In this document: in pieces, positions 46,169-54,604 of the stretch
Layout of the letters: each line of letters begins with the position of its first letter
How positions within the stretch are numbered: position 1 is the stretch's first letter
Origin: Terriglobia bacterium
GTDB taxonomy: Bacteria > Acidobacteriota > Terriglobia > Terriglobales > Acidobacteriaceae
DNA length: 64,000 nucleotides
Assembly (NCBI GenBank): GCA_020073185.1
Contig: JAIQFT010000019.1
Coordinates: forward strand, 1-64,000
Direction of reading: 5' to 3'
Made by a program: the position numbers and the translations under genes
The notes under the pieces: model-generated
What the model saw: only the letters and a program-made list of their open reading frames with translations
Databases searched by the model: none
Told to the model about the DNA's origin: nothing

Positions 46169-49100
46169 CTATTGCGCGCCGGAGAGGTCGTCGGCGGGGA
46201 GAAGAACGAACTTGCAGTCGGCGGCGGGGGCGCAGGAGAGCGTGCCGCGGCGGAGCAGGCGCGTGGGGGTACTGTCGGGGAAGCTGAACTTAACTTTGGC
46301 GGCGCGGAGAGCGTCGGTGAAGGGCTTGAGCTTGTCGCTGCCGCTGATGAAACGCGCGTCTTCGACTTTCGGGCCGGGACCAACGATGAGATAAAAATCG
46401 GCCTGCGCGGATTCTTTCACCAGTGGTCCAAGGCCGACGGTGCGCAGCGCTTCCAGCTCGTGGCGGGCCTTCTCTACCAGCGCGTCGATCTTCCCATCAA
46501 TCATCGGATTCTGGATAGCGCTTTTGCCGGCGACTTTCCCGGCCACCGGTTTCGCGACCGGCTTATCCAGAGTCTTGTCGTCGCTGGACGCGCCAGCTTG
46601 CTTATCGCCGGAAGGGGCGAGCAGGGCGGCGAGGCGCTGACGGGTTTCCGGCAGTGGCTTATAGGCGGCGAGGGCCTGGGCATACATGGCAATAGTCTTC
46701 TCCTTTTCGCCGCGCTTTTCGAAAATCTGCGCCAGGTGATCGCCGACCTCGCCGTGTTGTCCCAAGAGCCAGGCGGCGGCGATGAATTGTTCGGCCTTGT
46801 CGAGATTGCCGCGCTGGAAATACACCCACCCGAGAGTGTCCCACTGCGCCGCCAGCCCGATGACGAGCGCCTGCTGCTCGAGCTGCATGGTGTCGGCGGT
46901 GAGATTGCGCAGCGCGGCGGCGGTGGAGGCGACGGCGGATTCGGCGTATTGCTGGGCGAGATCGAGGTGCGTGTTCCTCAGGCTGAGCTGGTAGGCGATG
47001 TTGTTCCAGATGCCGGGAGCGGGTGCGATCTTGACGGCGCGGTCGAAGGCGGCGAGCGCCTTGGCGTCGTCGCCGAGTTCGAGTTGCGCCTGCCCGAGGC
47101 TGACGAATGCCTGCGCGTCCTGTGGGTTGAGGGACGCGGCTTTTTCCAGTTCGGGGAGCGCCTCGCGGTTTTTGTGCTCCTCCAGGTACATGGCGCCGAG
47201 GTTACGGTGGGCAAACTTGTCGAGCGGGTAGACGTCGATCTGCTTCTGAAATGATTCGGCGGCCTTGGCGTAGTCGCGCTTGTCCCACCAGGCGCGGCCA
47301 AGATTGTTGAAGGCAAACTCGTCGAAGGGGTTGATCTCGATCTGCTGGTTGTAGGCCTTGATGGCTTCGTCGGTGCGGCGCTGCGCGAGGTAGGCGTTGC
47401 CAAGATCGTTCCACGCCGATTTGTGCCGGGGTTCGAGCTCGACGACGCGCTGCAACAAATCGGCGGCGCCGCGATAATTCTGCGCCTGCAGGGCGCTGAG
47501 CCCGGCTTCGTACAGCTCCTGCGCCTTGACATTCTCGGGCGGCTTGGGCGAGCCCTGCTGAGTGTTGTCGAGGGCAAGCTGCTGGGCTTCGTCGGCGACA
47601 ATGGCGCGGCGGAAGGCGGCGTAATCGCGCAGGCGGGCAGCGGGAATTTCGCGGGCGCGCAGGATCATGGCGCGCTCGGTCGTGAAGGTGTTGCCCTTGA
47701 GGTCGTAAGCGGCGCGGTACTCAGCGTAGTCGCGCTTCATCTGGAAGGGCAGTGGAGCGCGCGCGGTGAAAGTGGAAGGCAGCTCGATCTTCAGACGCAC
47801 GGTGATGCTGCCGGGAGCGCCGATCTCGATGGGCTCGGCGGAATTTTCGTCGGCGTCGGAGAGATCGGGCAGGCGCAGCCGGGCGAGCGGCAGGTCGAGC
47901 TGCGACTGGCGCTTGGACCAGTCAAGGAAATTGGACTGCGCGATATCGAATTCGAGATGGAGGGGGCCGCGGTTGTCAGAGGGATCGTCAGCTTTCAAGT
48001 TGCTGACATCGCCGCGGAGGCCTTCGAGTTGAGCCACCACCTGCGCCAAATCCTTCCAGCGCGCATTTGGCACCTGGCGAAAACCGAGGCGCAGCGGGAG
48101 CTCGCTGTCCCCGCTGAACGCCAGGCGCACGTGGGCGGTGAGCTTGCCCAGATCGCTGACCTTGCCTTCGGTTTCGATCACCTGGACGTTGGCGACGGTC
48201 GCCTCGGCGGGCGTTTCCACCAATTGCGCTGCGCCGGTAGGAGGAATCACGAGCGCCTTCTTTTTGCGCAAGTTGTAAGTGATCAGGCGGAAGGGCGCGA
48301 TTTCCGTGGTGGTATCCAGCCAGACCATTTCCTTGCCGATCGGTACCACGCTGATGACGTGATCGAACTGCGAGGGCGAAGGCAGGTCGGGATCGATCTT
48401 GCGCTTGGAATTCATCAGCGCGGAGGAAGCGTGAATGCCGATGGCTTCCAGCAGACCTTCGAGCAGGGTGTGCTTGTCCTTGCAGTCGCCGTACTGGTTG
48501 GAGAGGACTTCATCAGCGGAGTGCGGCTGATAGCGGCCCAGCCCGAAAGACAGGCTGACGTAACGGAAATCCTTGGCGACGTAATCGTAGATGGCCTGCA
48601 ACTTCTCCATGTCGGTGTTGTGGCCCTTAACCAGTTCCTCGGCGCGGGCGCGCACGGCGGCGGAGGGCTGGCGGCGGTCGCGTTCCAGGCCGGCATACCA
48701 GCGGCCAAGGCTCTCCCAGGAGGCAAAGGTAGTCATTTGCACATCGGGGGGTTCGGGCTGCGCTTTGCGTTTCTTCTTCTTGTCCGTGTCGTCGTCCTCG
48801 CGTTGTTTATGCGAGGAAACCCAGCGGTAGATGCGGCGTCCGCCTTCCTCCGTGATGGTGGGTTCGTGACCGGGGAGGGTCTTCAGCTTGACGGCACGGT
48901 CGCGCGGAATGTTGACCTCGAGCTGGTCGTCGAGAATGATGCCGGCGTCGAAGAAGTGGTGCTCCATCCAGAATTCGCCGGGCGCCAGCGCCGTGGTGAT
49001 GGCGGTGACAACCTGGTATTCGAGCACTTCGCCGGGACGGAGGCCGGGAACGGTGACATGCTTCTGATGGTAATCGGTGTAAACCGGCGCTTCGCGCGCG

Positions 49101-49444
49101 ACCGGAGCCGTGAGGTCCTGGACCGCGCTGGCAGACGCGGTGACGACCGTGCCGTCGGACTTGAGGACGCGCACGTAGGGGATCTGCATGCTCTCGTTGG
49201 CGGAGTTGTAGCCGAAGACGAGCTGGCCGAGAAGTTCGACCCCAGACTCGCTCTGCACGCGGATACGCGCGGAGGTTTCCTTGCGACCAGTGCCGTCGTT
49301 TTCGAAGCGATAGACGGTGCGCTGCAATTCGACGACGTAAGGCTCCTGCGCATAGACATCCTTCTTCGCGGCGTCCGGCACTGGGGGAACGCTTTGGGAG
49401 ACAGCGGCGGAAGCGAGAAGGAGAAAAACGGCAAATAGCTTCAT
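46169..49444 (-). CDS. DUF3857 / transglutaminase-like / TPR protein
   Basis: A 1091-residue exported protein. The signal peptide (MKLFAVFLLLASAAVSQ) is followed by a DUF3857 beta domain (about 30-230), a transglutaminase-like domain (about 265-380) with the papain-like Cys in QYGDCKDKHTLLEGLL and a later His/Asp (QFDHVISV and WLDTT), a linker with a C-terminal beta domain, then at least six TPRs (about 655-950) and a Lys/Ala-rich tail. Proteins with this order are widespread in Acidobacteriota and Bacteroidota. Most act outside the cytoplasm and their reaction is unknown. The ATG at 49444 is chosen over 49552 because the signal peptide begins there. Confidence 0.88.
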   Translation of the reverse strand: MKLFAVFLLLASAAVSQSVPPVPDAAKKDVYAQEPYVVELQRTVYRFENDGTGRKETSARIRVQSESGVELLGQLVFGYNSANESMQIPYVRVLKSDGTVVTASASAVQDLTAPVAREAPVYTDYHQKHVTVPGLRPGEVLEYQVVTAITTALAPGEFWMEHHFFDAGIILDDQLEVNIPRDRAVKLKTLPGHEPTITEEGGRRIYRWVSSHKQREDDDTDKKKKRKAQPEPPDVQMTTFASWESLGRWYAGLERDRRQPSAAVRARAEELVKGHNTDMEKLQAIYDYVAKDFRYVSLSFGLGRYQPHSADEVLSNQYGDCKDKHTLLEGLLEAIGIHASSALMNSKRKIDPDLPSPSQFDHVISVVPIGKEMVWLDTTTEIAPFRLITYNLRKKKALVIPPTGAAQLVETPAEATVANVQVIETEGKVSDLGKLTAHVRLAFSGDSELPLRLGFRQVPNARWKDLAQVVAQLEGLRGDVSNLKADDPSDNRGPLHLEFDIAQSNFLDWSKRQSQLDLPLARLRLPDLSDADENSAEPIEIGAPGSITVRLKIELPSTFTARAPLPFQMKRDYAEYRAAYDLKGNTFTTERAMILRAREIPAARLRDYAAFRRAIVADEAQQLALDNTQQGSPKPPENVKAQELYEAGLSALQAQNYRGAADLLQRVVELEPRHKSAWNDLGNAYLAQRRTDEAIKAYNQQIEINPFDEFAFNNLGRAWWDKRDYAKAAESFQKQIDVYPLDKFAHRNLGAMYLEEHKNREALPELEKAASLNPQDAQAFVSLGQAQLELGDDAKALAAFDRAVKIAPAPGIWNNIAYQLSLRNTHLDLAQQYAESAVASTAAALRNLTADTMQLEQQALVIGLAAQWDTLGWVYFQRGNLDKAEQFIAAAWLLGQHGEVGDHLAQIFEKRGEKEKTIAMYAQALAAYKPLPETRQRLAALLAPSGDKQAGASSDDKTLDKPVAKPVAGKVAGKSAIQNPMIDGKIDALVEKARHELEALRTVGLGPLVKESAQADFYLIVGPGPKVEDARFISGSDKLKPFTDALRAAKVKFSFPDSTPTRLLRRGTLSCAPAADCKFVLLPADDLSGAQ

Positions 49445-49472
49445 GGGTATAAAGCAGTTGTATCGCAAATCG

Positions 49473-49511
49473 TGGACAGTGGCCAGTGTCCAGAGGTCAG
49501 TGGTCAGTGGG
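49473..49511. repeat. degenerate CAGTGG words
   Basis: Imperfect tandem units CAGTGGCCAGTGTCCAG and AGGTCAGTGGTCAGTGG just upstream of the DUF3857 gene. Noncoding. Confidence 0.5.
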
Positions 49512-49518
49512 AACACCA

Positions 49519-49603
49519 GCCTGCGAAGCGGGCGACAGAATGTGTAGCCCACGGCGTAAGCCGTGGGTGGCAGAACATTTGGGTCGAGCCCGCTTCAGCG
49601 GGC
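49519..49603. repeat. REP-like hairpin array (copy 5)
   Basis: Three adjacent hairpins: GCCTGC/GCGGGC (49519-49533), CCCACGGC-GTAA-GCCGTGGG (49548-49567) and GCCCGCT-TC-AGCGGGC (49588-49603). A 24-nt stretch (49543-49566) is identical to 50692-50715, in the same orientation, on the other side of the HEAT-like gene. Confidence 0.7.
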
Positions 49604-49732
49604 GAAAGAATCCTTGATCCGGGCCGTTTTCCCGAGCCGCTGGTCTCAGTTTCACTTCCAGAAATAATTCCTCTGTCCTGAACCGAAAAATGCGCCACCT
49701 CGCCGTTCACTCGCGCCGAAGGAGGAGAAACC

Positions 49733-49975
49733 ATGCCACGAACGGGCTTCATGATGGAAGTGGTGATAGGCTTGGCTGCAGTGCTCGTCTTGTATGTTGC
49801 CTTCGTGGCAAACGAGTTTCTCCAAGCTGGGAGCAGGGCATGGCAAGCAAAGTCTTCGGTAAGTCGGCGGTACGTGCAGTCTTTCACTTTCTTCTATGTT
49901 GCGGGCTGCCGACGGGCATCGCCCGCTGTCAATCGGCGCAACCGCAGGCTGCAAACGAGAGTCCGGCGGAAGTAG
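49733..49975 (+). CDS. possible small membrane protein overlapping the HEAT-like gene
   Basis: An 80-codon frame beginning with ATG at 49733, preceded at ideal distance by AAGGAGGAG, the strongest ribosome binding site nearby. The first ~38 residues look like a real membrane peptide: one helix VVIGLAAVLVLYVAFVANEF and a short charged end. The remaining residues, which overlap the next gene in another frame, are Arg-rich and look like shadow translation. It may be a real small protein, a leader peptide coupling translation of the next gene, or a remnant after a frameshift. I do not recognise it. Confidence 0.4.
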   Translation: MPRTGFMMEVVIGLAAVLVLYVAFVANEFLQAGSRAWQAKSSVSRRYVQSFTFFYVAGCRRASPAVNRRNRRLQTRVRRK

Positions 49976-50658
49976 CCGATGCGATCGCGAAGGTGAAGTC
50001 GGGGAAATTCAACGGCTACCATGTTGAAGTCATCGGCGAAGCGCGGGCGGTTGTAGCCATTCCCGACCTGGAAAAGCAGTTCACGCTCGTATCCGAGCCA
50101 CTTGAGAGAGCAAAGATTGCCCAAGTTTTACTTCTACTCGGAGATAAGAAGGATGAGTATTGGGATTACCTGGCTGGGTTGATGAAGCCTATACTGGACA
50201 GTGATGCACCTTCGCCCGAAGGTCATGACGCACAAGGCAAACTCATCCGACCTCCTTCGCCAGAATTTGTCGAATGGGCACGAAAACATGGGCGCTCTCC
50301 CGGCGAAGCAGCCGAGGATGCCGTTTACCGTTTGCCTGGTATTGTTGGGATCGTCGGAATGACTGGCGATTCGAGGGCACTGCCCTTATTAAGGCGCGCC
50401 CTCCTGTCGCCGAACTTTCACATCGCTTTTGCAGCCGCGTTCGGACTCGCCGAGATGCAGGATACGAGTTCAATACCGCTGATTATTTCGAGGTGCAAAG
50501 AGGCCCCAGCCGAGGCGTCAAGCCTGATCGCGGAGTCGCTGGTGTACTTTGACGATCCCGAGGGACAGAAAGCCGTAGACCGTTTCATTCCGAAGGAAAA
50601 GGCGAAGCTACTACGGGATGCAAGATCGGCAGGAGAGGGCCCGTTGCACGCCAGATAG
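49840..50658 (+). CDS. HEAT-like repeat protein, exported
   Basis: A 272-residue protein with a short signal-like N-terminus (FHFLLCCGLPTGIARCQS), a helical middle, and HEAT-like repeat helices near the C-terminus (GIVGMTGDSRALPLLRRALLSPNFHIAFAAAFGLAEMQD). No catalytic motif is seen, so a binding role is likely. The ATG at 49840 has GGGAG eight bases upstream. The frame is open to 49690, but those residues are not protein-like. It starts inside the small ORF at 49733 in another frame and is flanked by near-identical hairpin repeats. Confidence 0.72.
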   Translation: MASKVFGKSAVRAVFHFLLCCGLPTGIARCQSAQPQAANESPAEVADAIAKVKSGKFNGYHVEVIGEARAVVAIPDLEKQFTLVSEPLERAKIAQVLLLLGDKKDEYWDYLAGLMKPILDSDAPSPEGHDAQGKLIRPPSPEFVEWARKHGRSPGEAAEDAVYRLPGIVGIVGMTGDSRALPLLRRALLSPNFHIAFAAAFGLAEMQDTSSIPLIISRCKEAPAEASSLIAESLVYFDDPEGQKAVDRFIPKEKAKLLRDARSAGEGPLHAR

Positions 50659-50691
50659 CGTGTGAGATGGAGCGCGGCGCGCGAAAGAACA

Positions 50692-50715
50692 TGTAGCCCA
50701 CGGCGTAAGCCGTGG
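50692..50715. repeat. REP-like hairpin (copy 6)
   Basis: CCACGGC-GTAA-GCCGTGG hairpin (50698-50715). 24 nt are identical to 49543-49566 in direct orientation, and the flanks are similar (GCGAAAGAA before, TGGCAG after). Confidence 0.7.
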
Positions 50716-50798
50716 TGGCAGCCGCGCCGAATACCCTTGACACCCATTAACTAATTACTTACAATGTATGTTAGCTGGATAGTTCAGCTACATATCCG

Positions 50799-50845
50799 GG
50801 GCCGCAAGGGAGGGCGACCACCTTGCGGCCCTTTGCTTTGCTTCT
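50799..50845 (+). terminator. possible rho-independent terminator
   Basis: A perfect 11-bp stem (GGGCCGCAAGG, 50799-50809, with CCTTGCGGCCC, 50821-50831) and an 11-nt loop, followed by TTTGCTTTGCTTCT. It is about 140 bp after the HEAT-like gene stop. The T-run is interrupted, so strength is uncertain. Confidence 0.5.
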
Positions 50846-50883
50846 AAACCACTACAGGTTGTGGTATATGTGGCCATCGCTCC

Positions 50884-51035
50884 TTGACAACGCAATATGT
50901 TTGGTATTCCAGAAAACTCGGACGTAAGCTATTGATTATACACAAAGCATCCACGGTAACCGTCGAATTTCCACGGTATACCGTGCGTAAGCTTCTGATT
51001 CCGTTACAGGGCAGGGGGAGGGGGGTATATAACCC
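50884..51035. repeat. C-tract repeat element, copy B, with two palindromes
   Basis: Inverted relative to copy A. It ends in AGGGGGAGGGGGGTAT (51013-51028), the exact reverse complement of 44425-44440. Inside are CGTAAGCT at 50923 and again at 50986 (63 bp apart), the palindrome ACGGTAACCGT (50953-50963) and the perfect 14-bp palindrome CACGGTATACCGTG (50972-50985). Confidence 0.6.
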
Positions 51036-51085
51036 GACTAAGGTTTACCGATTAGTAATAATATCGGTGCTGTCCCCGTGGCATC

Positions 51086-53842
51086 TCACCTCAGCGTGGC
51101 GCGAGCGTTGACGAGGTTCTCTTCCATGTCCAGGCTGAGCTGGAAGTTAAGGCGCTTACAGATGGCACGCATCTCGCGGTTGACGCCGAGCATGGTGGAA
51201 ACGACGTACTGGAGCTTTTCGTCCTTGGCGATTTGCATGAGGCGGCTGACCAGTTCGGTGCCCAGGCCCTTGTGCTGGAATTCGTCGCGAACCAGGACGG
51301 CGATTTCCGCCTCGTTGCGGCCGTGCAACTTGCTGAGGCGTCCCACCGCCAGGATTTCGCCGTGACCGTCGGGATGCTTGAGTTCGGTGACCAGCGCCAT
51401 TTCGCGGTCATAGTCAATGAAGCAGATTCGGGTCAGGCGCTCATGCGCGGTGCGCTGCGTCAGCTTGAGCGGCTGGAAGTAGCGCAGGTATACGCTGCGG
51501 TCGGAGAGACGGCTGTGGAAGTCGATCATCAGCGGCTCGTCTTCGGGGCGAATGGGCCGGATGGTGACCTTGACGCCGTCCTTCATGGTGCATTCGCCGA
51601 CGTATTGCTGCGGATAGGGACGGATTACCGGGCGCGGAAGCTGCTCTTCGCGCATGTCGGCAGGATGCAGGACAACGCGCGCGTCGAGCGCTATCAGCCG
51701 ATCGCCGCCGGCAAGCAGCGGATTGATGTCAATTTCCTTGATCCAGGGCTGCTCCACCACCAGCCGGCTGAAATTCACCAGCAGCGTTTCCAGGCCCGGG
51801 AGGTCGGCGCCGGGTAGGCCGCGCACGCCCTGCAGGGCTTTGAAAATCCGGGTCTGCTCCATCATGCGGCGGGCCAGCGTGGTGTTGAGCGGAGGGAGGG
51901 CGAGGGCGCGGTCGCGCTCGATTTCGACCAACAGGCCGCCCCGCCCGAACAGCAGCACCGGGCCGAACTGCGGGTCGATACTGCTGCCGAGGATGAGCTC
52001 GTACCCGTCGCGCGCAATCATGGGCTGCACGGTCACGCCGAGAAAATGCTCGCCGCCGGCACTGGCGCGGACATTGTCCTCGATCTTGTGGAAGGCGGCG
52101 CGGACGGCGGCCGCATCCTTGAGATTGAGCTGCACACCGCCGACGTCGGTCTTGTGCGTGATGGTGTACGAGTGCAACTTCAGCACGACTGGGTAAGCGA
52201 TCGCCTCGGCATGGGTCACGGCTTCGTCGGCGCTGGTGGCGACTCGAGTTTCGACGGTGGGAATGAAGTAGGCGGCTAAGAGCTGTTTGGATTCGGCTTC
52301 GGAAAGCAAGGAGCGTGTTTCCTGACGCGCTTTCTGGATCAGTTGAGCGACGGTGTTGCGATCTGGCTCGCGCTCGGTCTGGCTGCGCAGCACCGGAGTT
52401 TCATAGAGCCCGCGCAGGTTGTAACTGTAGCGCCACATGAAGGTGAAGGCGCGCGTGGCGGTATCGGGAAACTGGAAGGTCGGAATGCCACCGCGGTTGA
52501 GGATTTCGTTGGCCGCGACGATCTCCGCGCCCCCCATGAAACAAGCAAGGATCGGCTTTCCGGTCGTGTTGGCATAGGGCTTAAGCAGTTCGGCAATTTT
52601 GGTCGGCTCGGCCAGGCCTTGCGGCGCGGTCAGGACAAGGACGCCGTCGGCGTTGGGATCTTTGAGTACGATCTCAAGCGCCTGGCCGTAGCGGTCGGGA
52701 CCGGCGTCGCCGAGAATATCAACCGGGTTGCCGTGGCTCCAGTGCGGCGGCAGGATTTTGTTGAGCTCGGCGTGGGTTTCCGCGGACAGCTCCGCGAGTT
52801 CCCCTCCTTGGTAGGCGACGCCGTCGGCGGCAAGCACGCCCGGGCCGCCGGCGTTGGTCAGGATCGCCAGGCGCGGCCCGCGTGGGCGCGGCTGCTTGGC
52901 CAACACTTCCGACATGTAAAAGATGTCGGAGATGGCATTGACGCGGAGCACGCCGCTGCGCCGGAAGACAGCATCGAACACTTCGTCGCTGCCGACCATG
53001 GCGCCGGTATGCGAAGCGGCGGCCTTGGCGGCGGCTTCGGTGCGGCCGGCCTTGATCACGATGATCGGCTTGTTGAGTGAAACTTCGCGCGCCGCGGAGA
53101 GGAACTTGCGCGCGTCACCGATGGATTCCATGTAGATGAGGATGGACTGGGTACGGCTGTCGTTGCCGAGGTAATCAATGAGGTCGCCCCAGCCGACGTC
53201 GATCATGGAGCCTACGGAGACGAAGGCGCTGAAGCCGACCATCTCGCTGAAGCTCCAGTCGAGAATGGCGGTGCAGAGGGCGCCGCTCTGGCTTAGGAAG
53301 GCGACGTTGCCGGGCCGCGCGATCTGTTGCGAGAAGGTGGCGTTCAGGCCGATGAGCGGGTTCATGACCCCGAGGCAGTTGGGGCCAACCACGCGCAGGC
53401 CAGTGCCCTGGATGCGGTCGGCGATCTGGCGTTCCAGTTCCAGGCCAGCCTCGCCGTGCTCCTTGAAGCCGGCGGAGATGACGACGGCGGTTTTCACGCC
53501 TGCCTGTACACATTCACCGATGATGCCGGGGACGGTGATGGCGGGCGTGGCGATGACCGCCATGTCCACGGATTCCGGAACGGCTGCGACATACGGATAT
53601 GCCTTGATGCCGAGGACACTGGGGCGGTCCTTGCTGACCGGAAATACGACGCCGCCGAAGGGACTGCTGAGCAGGGCCCAGAGGACGCGGCGCCCGATGG
53701 AGCCGGGGCGCTCGGTGGCACCGATGATAGCGACGGTCTTGGGATGGAAGAGCGCATCCAGAGGTTGACTCTCGGTGCGAAGGACGTCGTGCGCTTTGTC
53801 GGTGGTGGAGAGCCTGATGGCGGGCTGCGCGACCTGGTCCAT
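51086..53842 (-). CDS. acyl-CoA synthetase (ADP-forming)-like / GNAT acetyltransferase fusion
   Basis: A 918-residue protein of the Pat/PatZ type, which in other bacteria acetylates lysines of metabolic enzymes such as acetyl-CoA synthetase. Domains: CoA-binding (about 30-130), succinyl-CoA-ligase-like (about 175-470) with the phospho-His region [13 protein letters not shown] (His278 retained), ATP-grasp (about 500-715) and a C-terminal GNAT domain (about 735-895) with the acetyl-CoA loop [17 protein letters not shown]. Retention of His278 leaves open whether the ligase half is active. It could be a protein acetyltransferase, an acyl-CoA ligase, or both. It stands alone. Confidence 0.9.
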   Translation of the reverse strand: MDQVAQPAIRLSTTDKAHDVLRTESQPLDALFHPKTVAIIGATERPGSIGRRVLWALLSSPFGGVVFPVSKDRPSVLGIKAYPYVAAVPESVDMAVIATPAITVPGIIGECVQAGVKTAVVISAGFKEHGEAGLELERQIADRIQGTGLRVVGPNCLGVMNPLIGLNATFSQQIARPGNVAFLSQSGALCTAILDWSFSEMVGFSAFVSVGSMIDVGWGDLIDYLGNDSRTQSILIYMESIGDARKFLSAAREVSLNKPIIVIKAGRTEAAAKAAASHTGAMVGSDEVFDAVFRRSGVLRVNAISDIFYMSEVLAKQPRPRGPRLAILTNAGGPGVLAADGVAYQGGELAELSAETHAELNKILPPHWSHGNPVDILGDAGPDRYGQALEIVLKDPNADGVLVLTAPQGLAEPTKIAELLKPYANTTGKPILACFMGGAEIVAANEILNRGGIPTFQFPDTATRAFTFMWRYSYNLRGLYETPVLRSQTEREPDRNTVAQLIQKARQETRSLLSEAESKQLLAAYFIPTVETRVATSADEAVTHAEAIAYPVVLKLHSYTITHKTDVGGVQLNLKDAAAVRAAFHKIEDNVRASAGGEHFLGVTVQPMIARDGYELILGSSIDPQFGPVLLFGRGGLLVEIERDRALALPPLNTTLARRMMEQTRIFKALQGVRGLPGADLPGLETLLVNFSRLVVEQPWIKEIDINPLLAGGDRLIALDARVVLHPADMREEQLPRPVIRPYPQQYVGECTMKDGVKVTIRPIRPEDEPLMIDFHSRLSDRSVYLRYFQPLKLTQRTAHERLTRICFIDYDREMALVTELKHPDGHGEILAVGRLSKLHGRNEAEIAVLVRDEFQHKGLGTELVSRLMQIAKDEKLQYVVSTMLGVNREMRAICKRLNFQLSLDMEENLVNARATLR

Positions 53843-54297
53843 GGCTGATCGGCTCCTGCGGGCGAACTACCGAGTGTAACCGTTTCCGGCACGGAGAGGG
53901 AGCCGGGATAATCACATTCCCGTGTGACGGGAGACCTGCCGGTAGCGGCCACGCGGTGGCGCGCTTAAAGGCGCGCTCAAAAAGGAAAGCGGCCCGGCGG
54001 GGAAAAATATCGCGCTTGGGCGCCGCAGGGCTTTTTGTTGACCGTCGTAGCCGCGAACATCGTTCCGTGGCCGCCTTCGCGTCCGTGGCGGCCTTTGCAG
54101 TAAGGGGTAAGTACCGGCAAAACCTCGCCGGAACATGTTTTTGGCGGCAGAAGCTCGGAAACAGGAGTAGAATCGCGCTATTCATGTGGGGTGCCCCGGT
54201 GTCGAGAGCCGCGGGTGCCGGTTGATCGCTTTTCATATGGCCTCATCGTGAGGTTTCCCGGTGCGACCGGGGAAACAGGTATGCGGCTGGAGGCCAA
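53843..54297. other. 455-bp intergenic region upstream of a small membrane gene
   Basis: No gene seen. There are a few GC hairpins, such as CCGGC/GCCGG near 54113-54135 and a near-perfect TTTCCCGGT/ACCGGGGAAA hairpin at 54253-54275. I could not match a known riboswitch or structured RNA. A TAGAAT near 54168 could be a -10 box for the gene at 54298. Confidence 0.4.
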
Positions 54298-54453
54298 ATG
54301 CAGCAGGCAACTTCTCCCAACAACCCGCCGACGCCGGCGGCACCGAAGGTGGAGAGCAATCGGAATTTCTGGATCTATACGGGATACGCAGCGGCAGCGC
54401 TGGGCCTGCTGGGAATGGTGGCCTATCACTTCTCCGGGTATCTCCTGAAATAG
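54298..54453 (+). CDS. 51-residue single-TM membrane protein
   Basis: A short gene with a strong ribosome binding site, GGAGG six bases before the ATG. The product has a Pro/Ala/Asn-rich cytoplasmic start (MQQATSPNNPPTPAAPKVE), a charged junction, and one transmembrane helix (about 24-46, FWIYTGYAAAALGLLGMVAYHF) ending SGYLLK. Base use is coding-like and it is followed by purM 151 bp downstream on the same strand. I do not recognise the family. It could be a regulatory peptide or a small subunit of an unlinked complex. Confidence 0.65.
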   Translation: MQQATSPNNPPTPAAPKVESNRNFWIYTGYAAAALGLLGMVAYHFSGYLLK

Positions 54454-54604
54454 GCTGAGAGGCACGGCTGGTACGGCCTGGGTGCGTGTGCGCCCTGCAG
54501 GGACGCCAATTTCGTGGGCCAGCCGCGCGCGGGTTGGTGCGTGCGCAATGGTAGAATGAAGCGTTCTGCCCGGCTCTGATTCCCTCGTAACGGACGTCAC
54601 GCCC

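Larger units (their letters stand above)
50659..51085. other. 427-bp region between convergent genes
   Basis: It contains no gene. From left to right: a hairpin repeat (50692-50715), a terminator-like hairpin (50799-50845) and the AT-rich C-tract element with two palindromes (50884-51035). Both flanking genes end toward this region, so these structures are unlikely to be promoters. Confidence 0.55.

Noticed and set aside
47423-49438. A 671-codon plus-strand open frame over the DUF3857 gene
   Set aside because: Antisense shadow of a gene with a signal peptide, recognisable domains and TPRs. No family resemblance in its own translation.
54241-54297. Possible riboswitch (hairpin TTTCCCGGT/ACCGGGGAAA before a small gene)
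   Set aside because: Only one hairpin is convincing and none of the conserved cores of known riboswitches was recognised.
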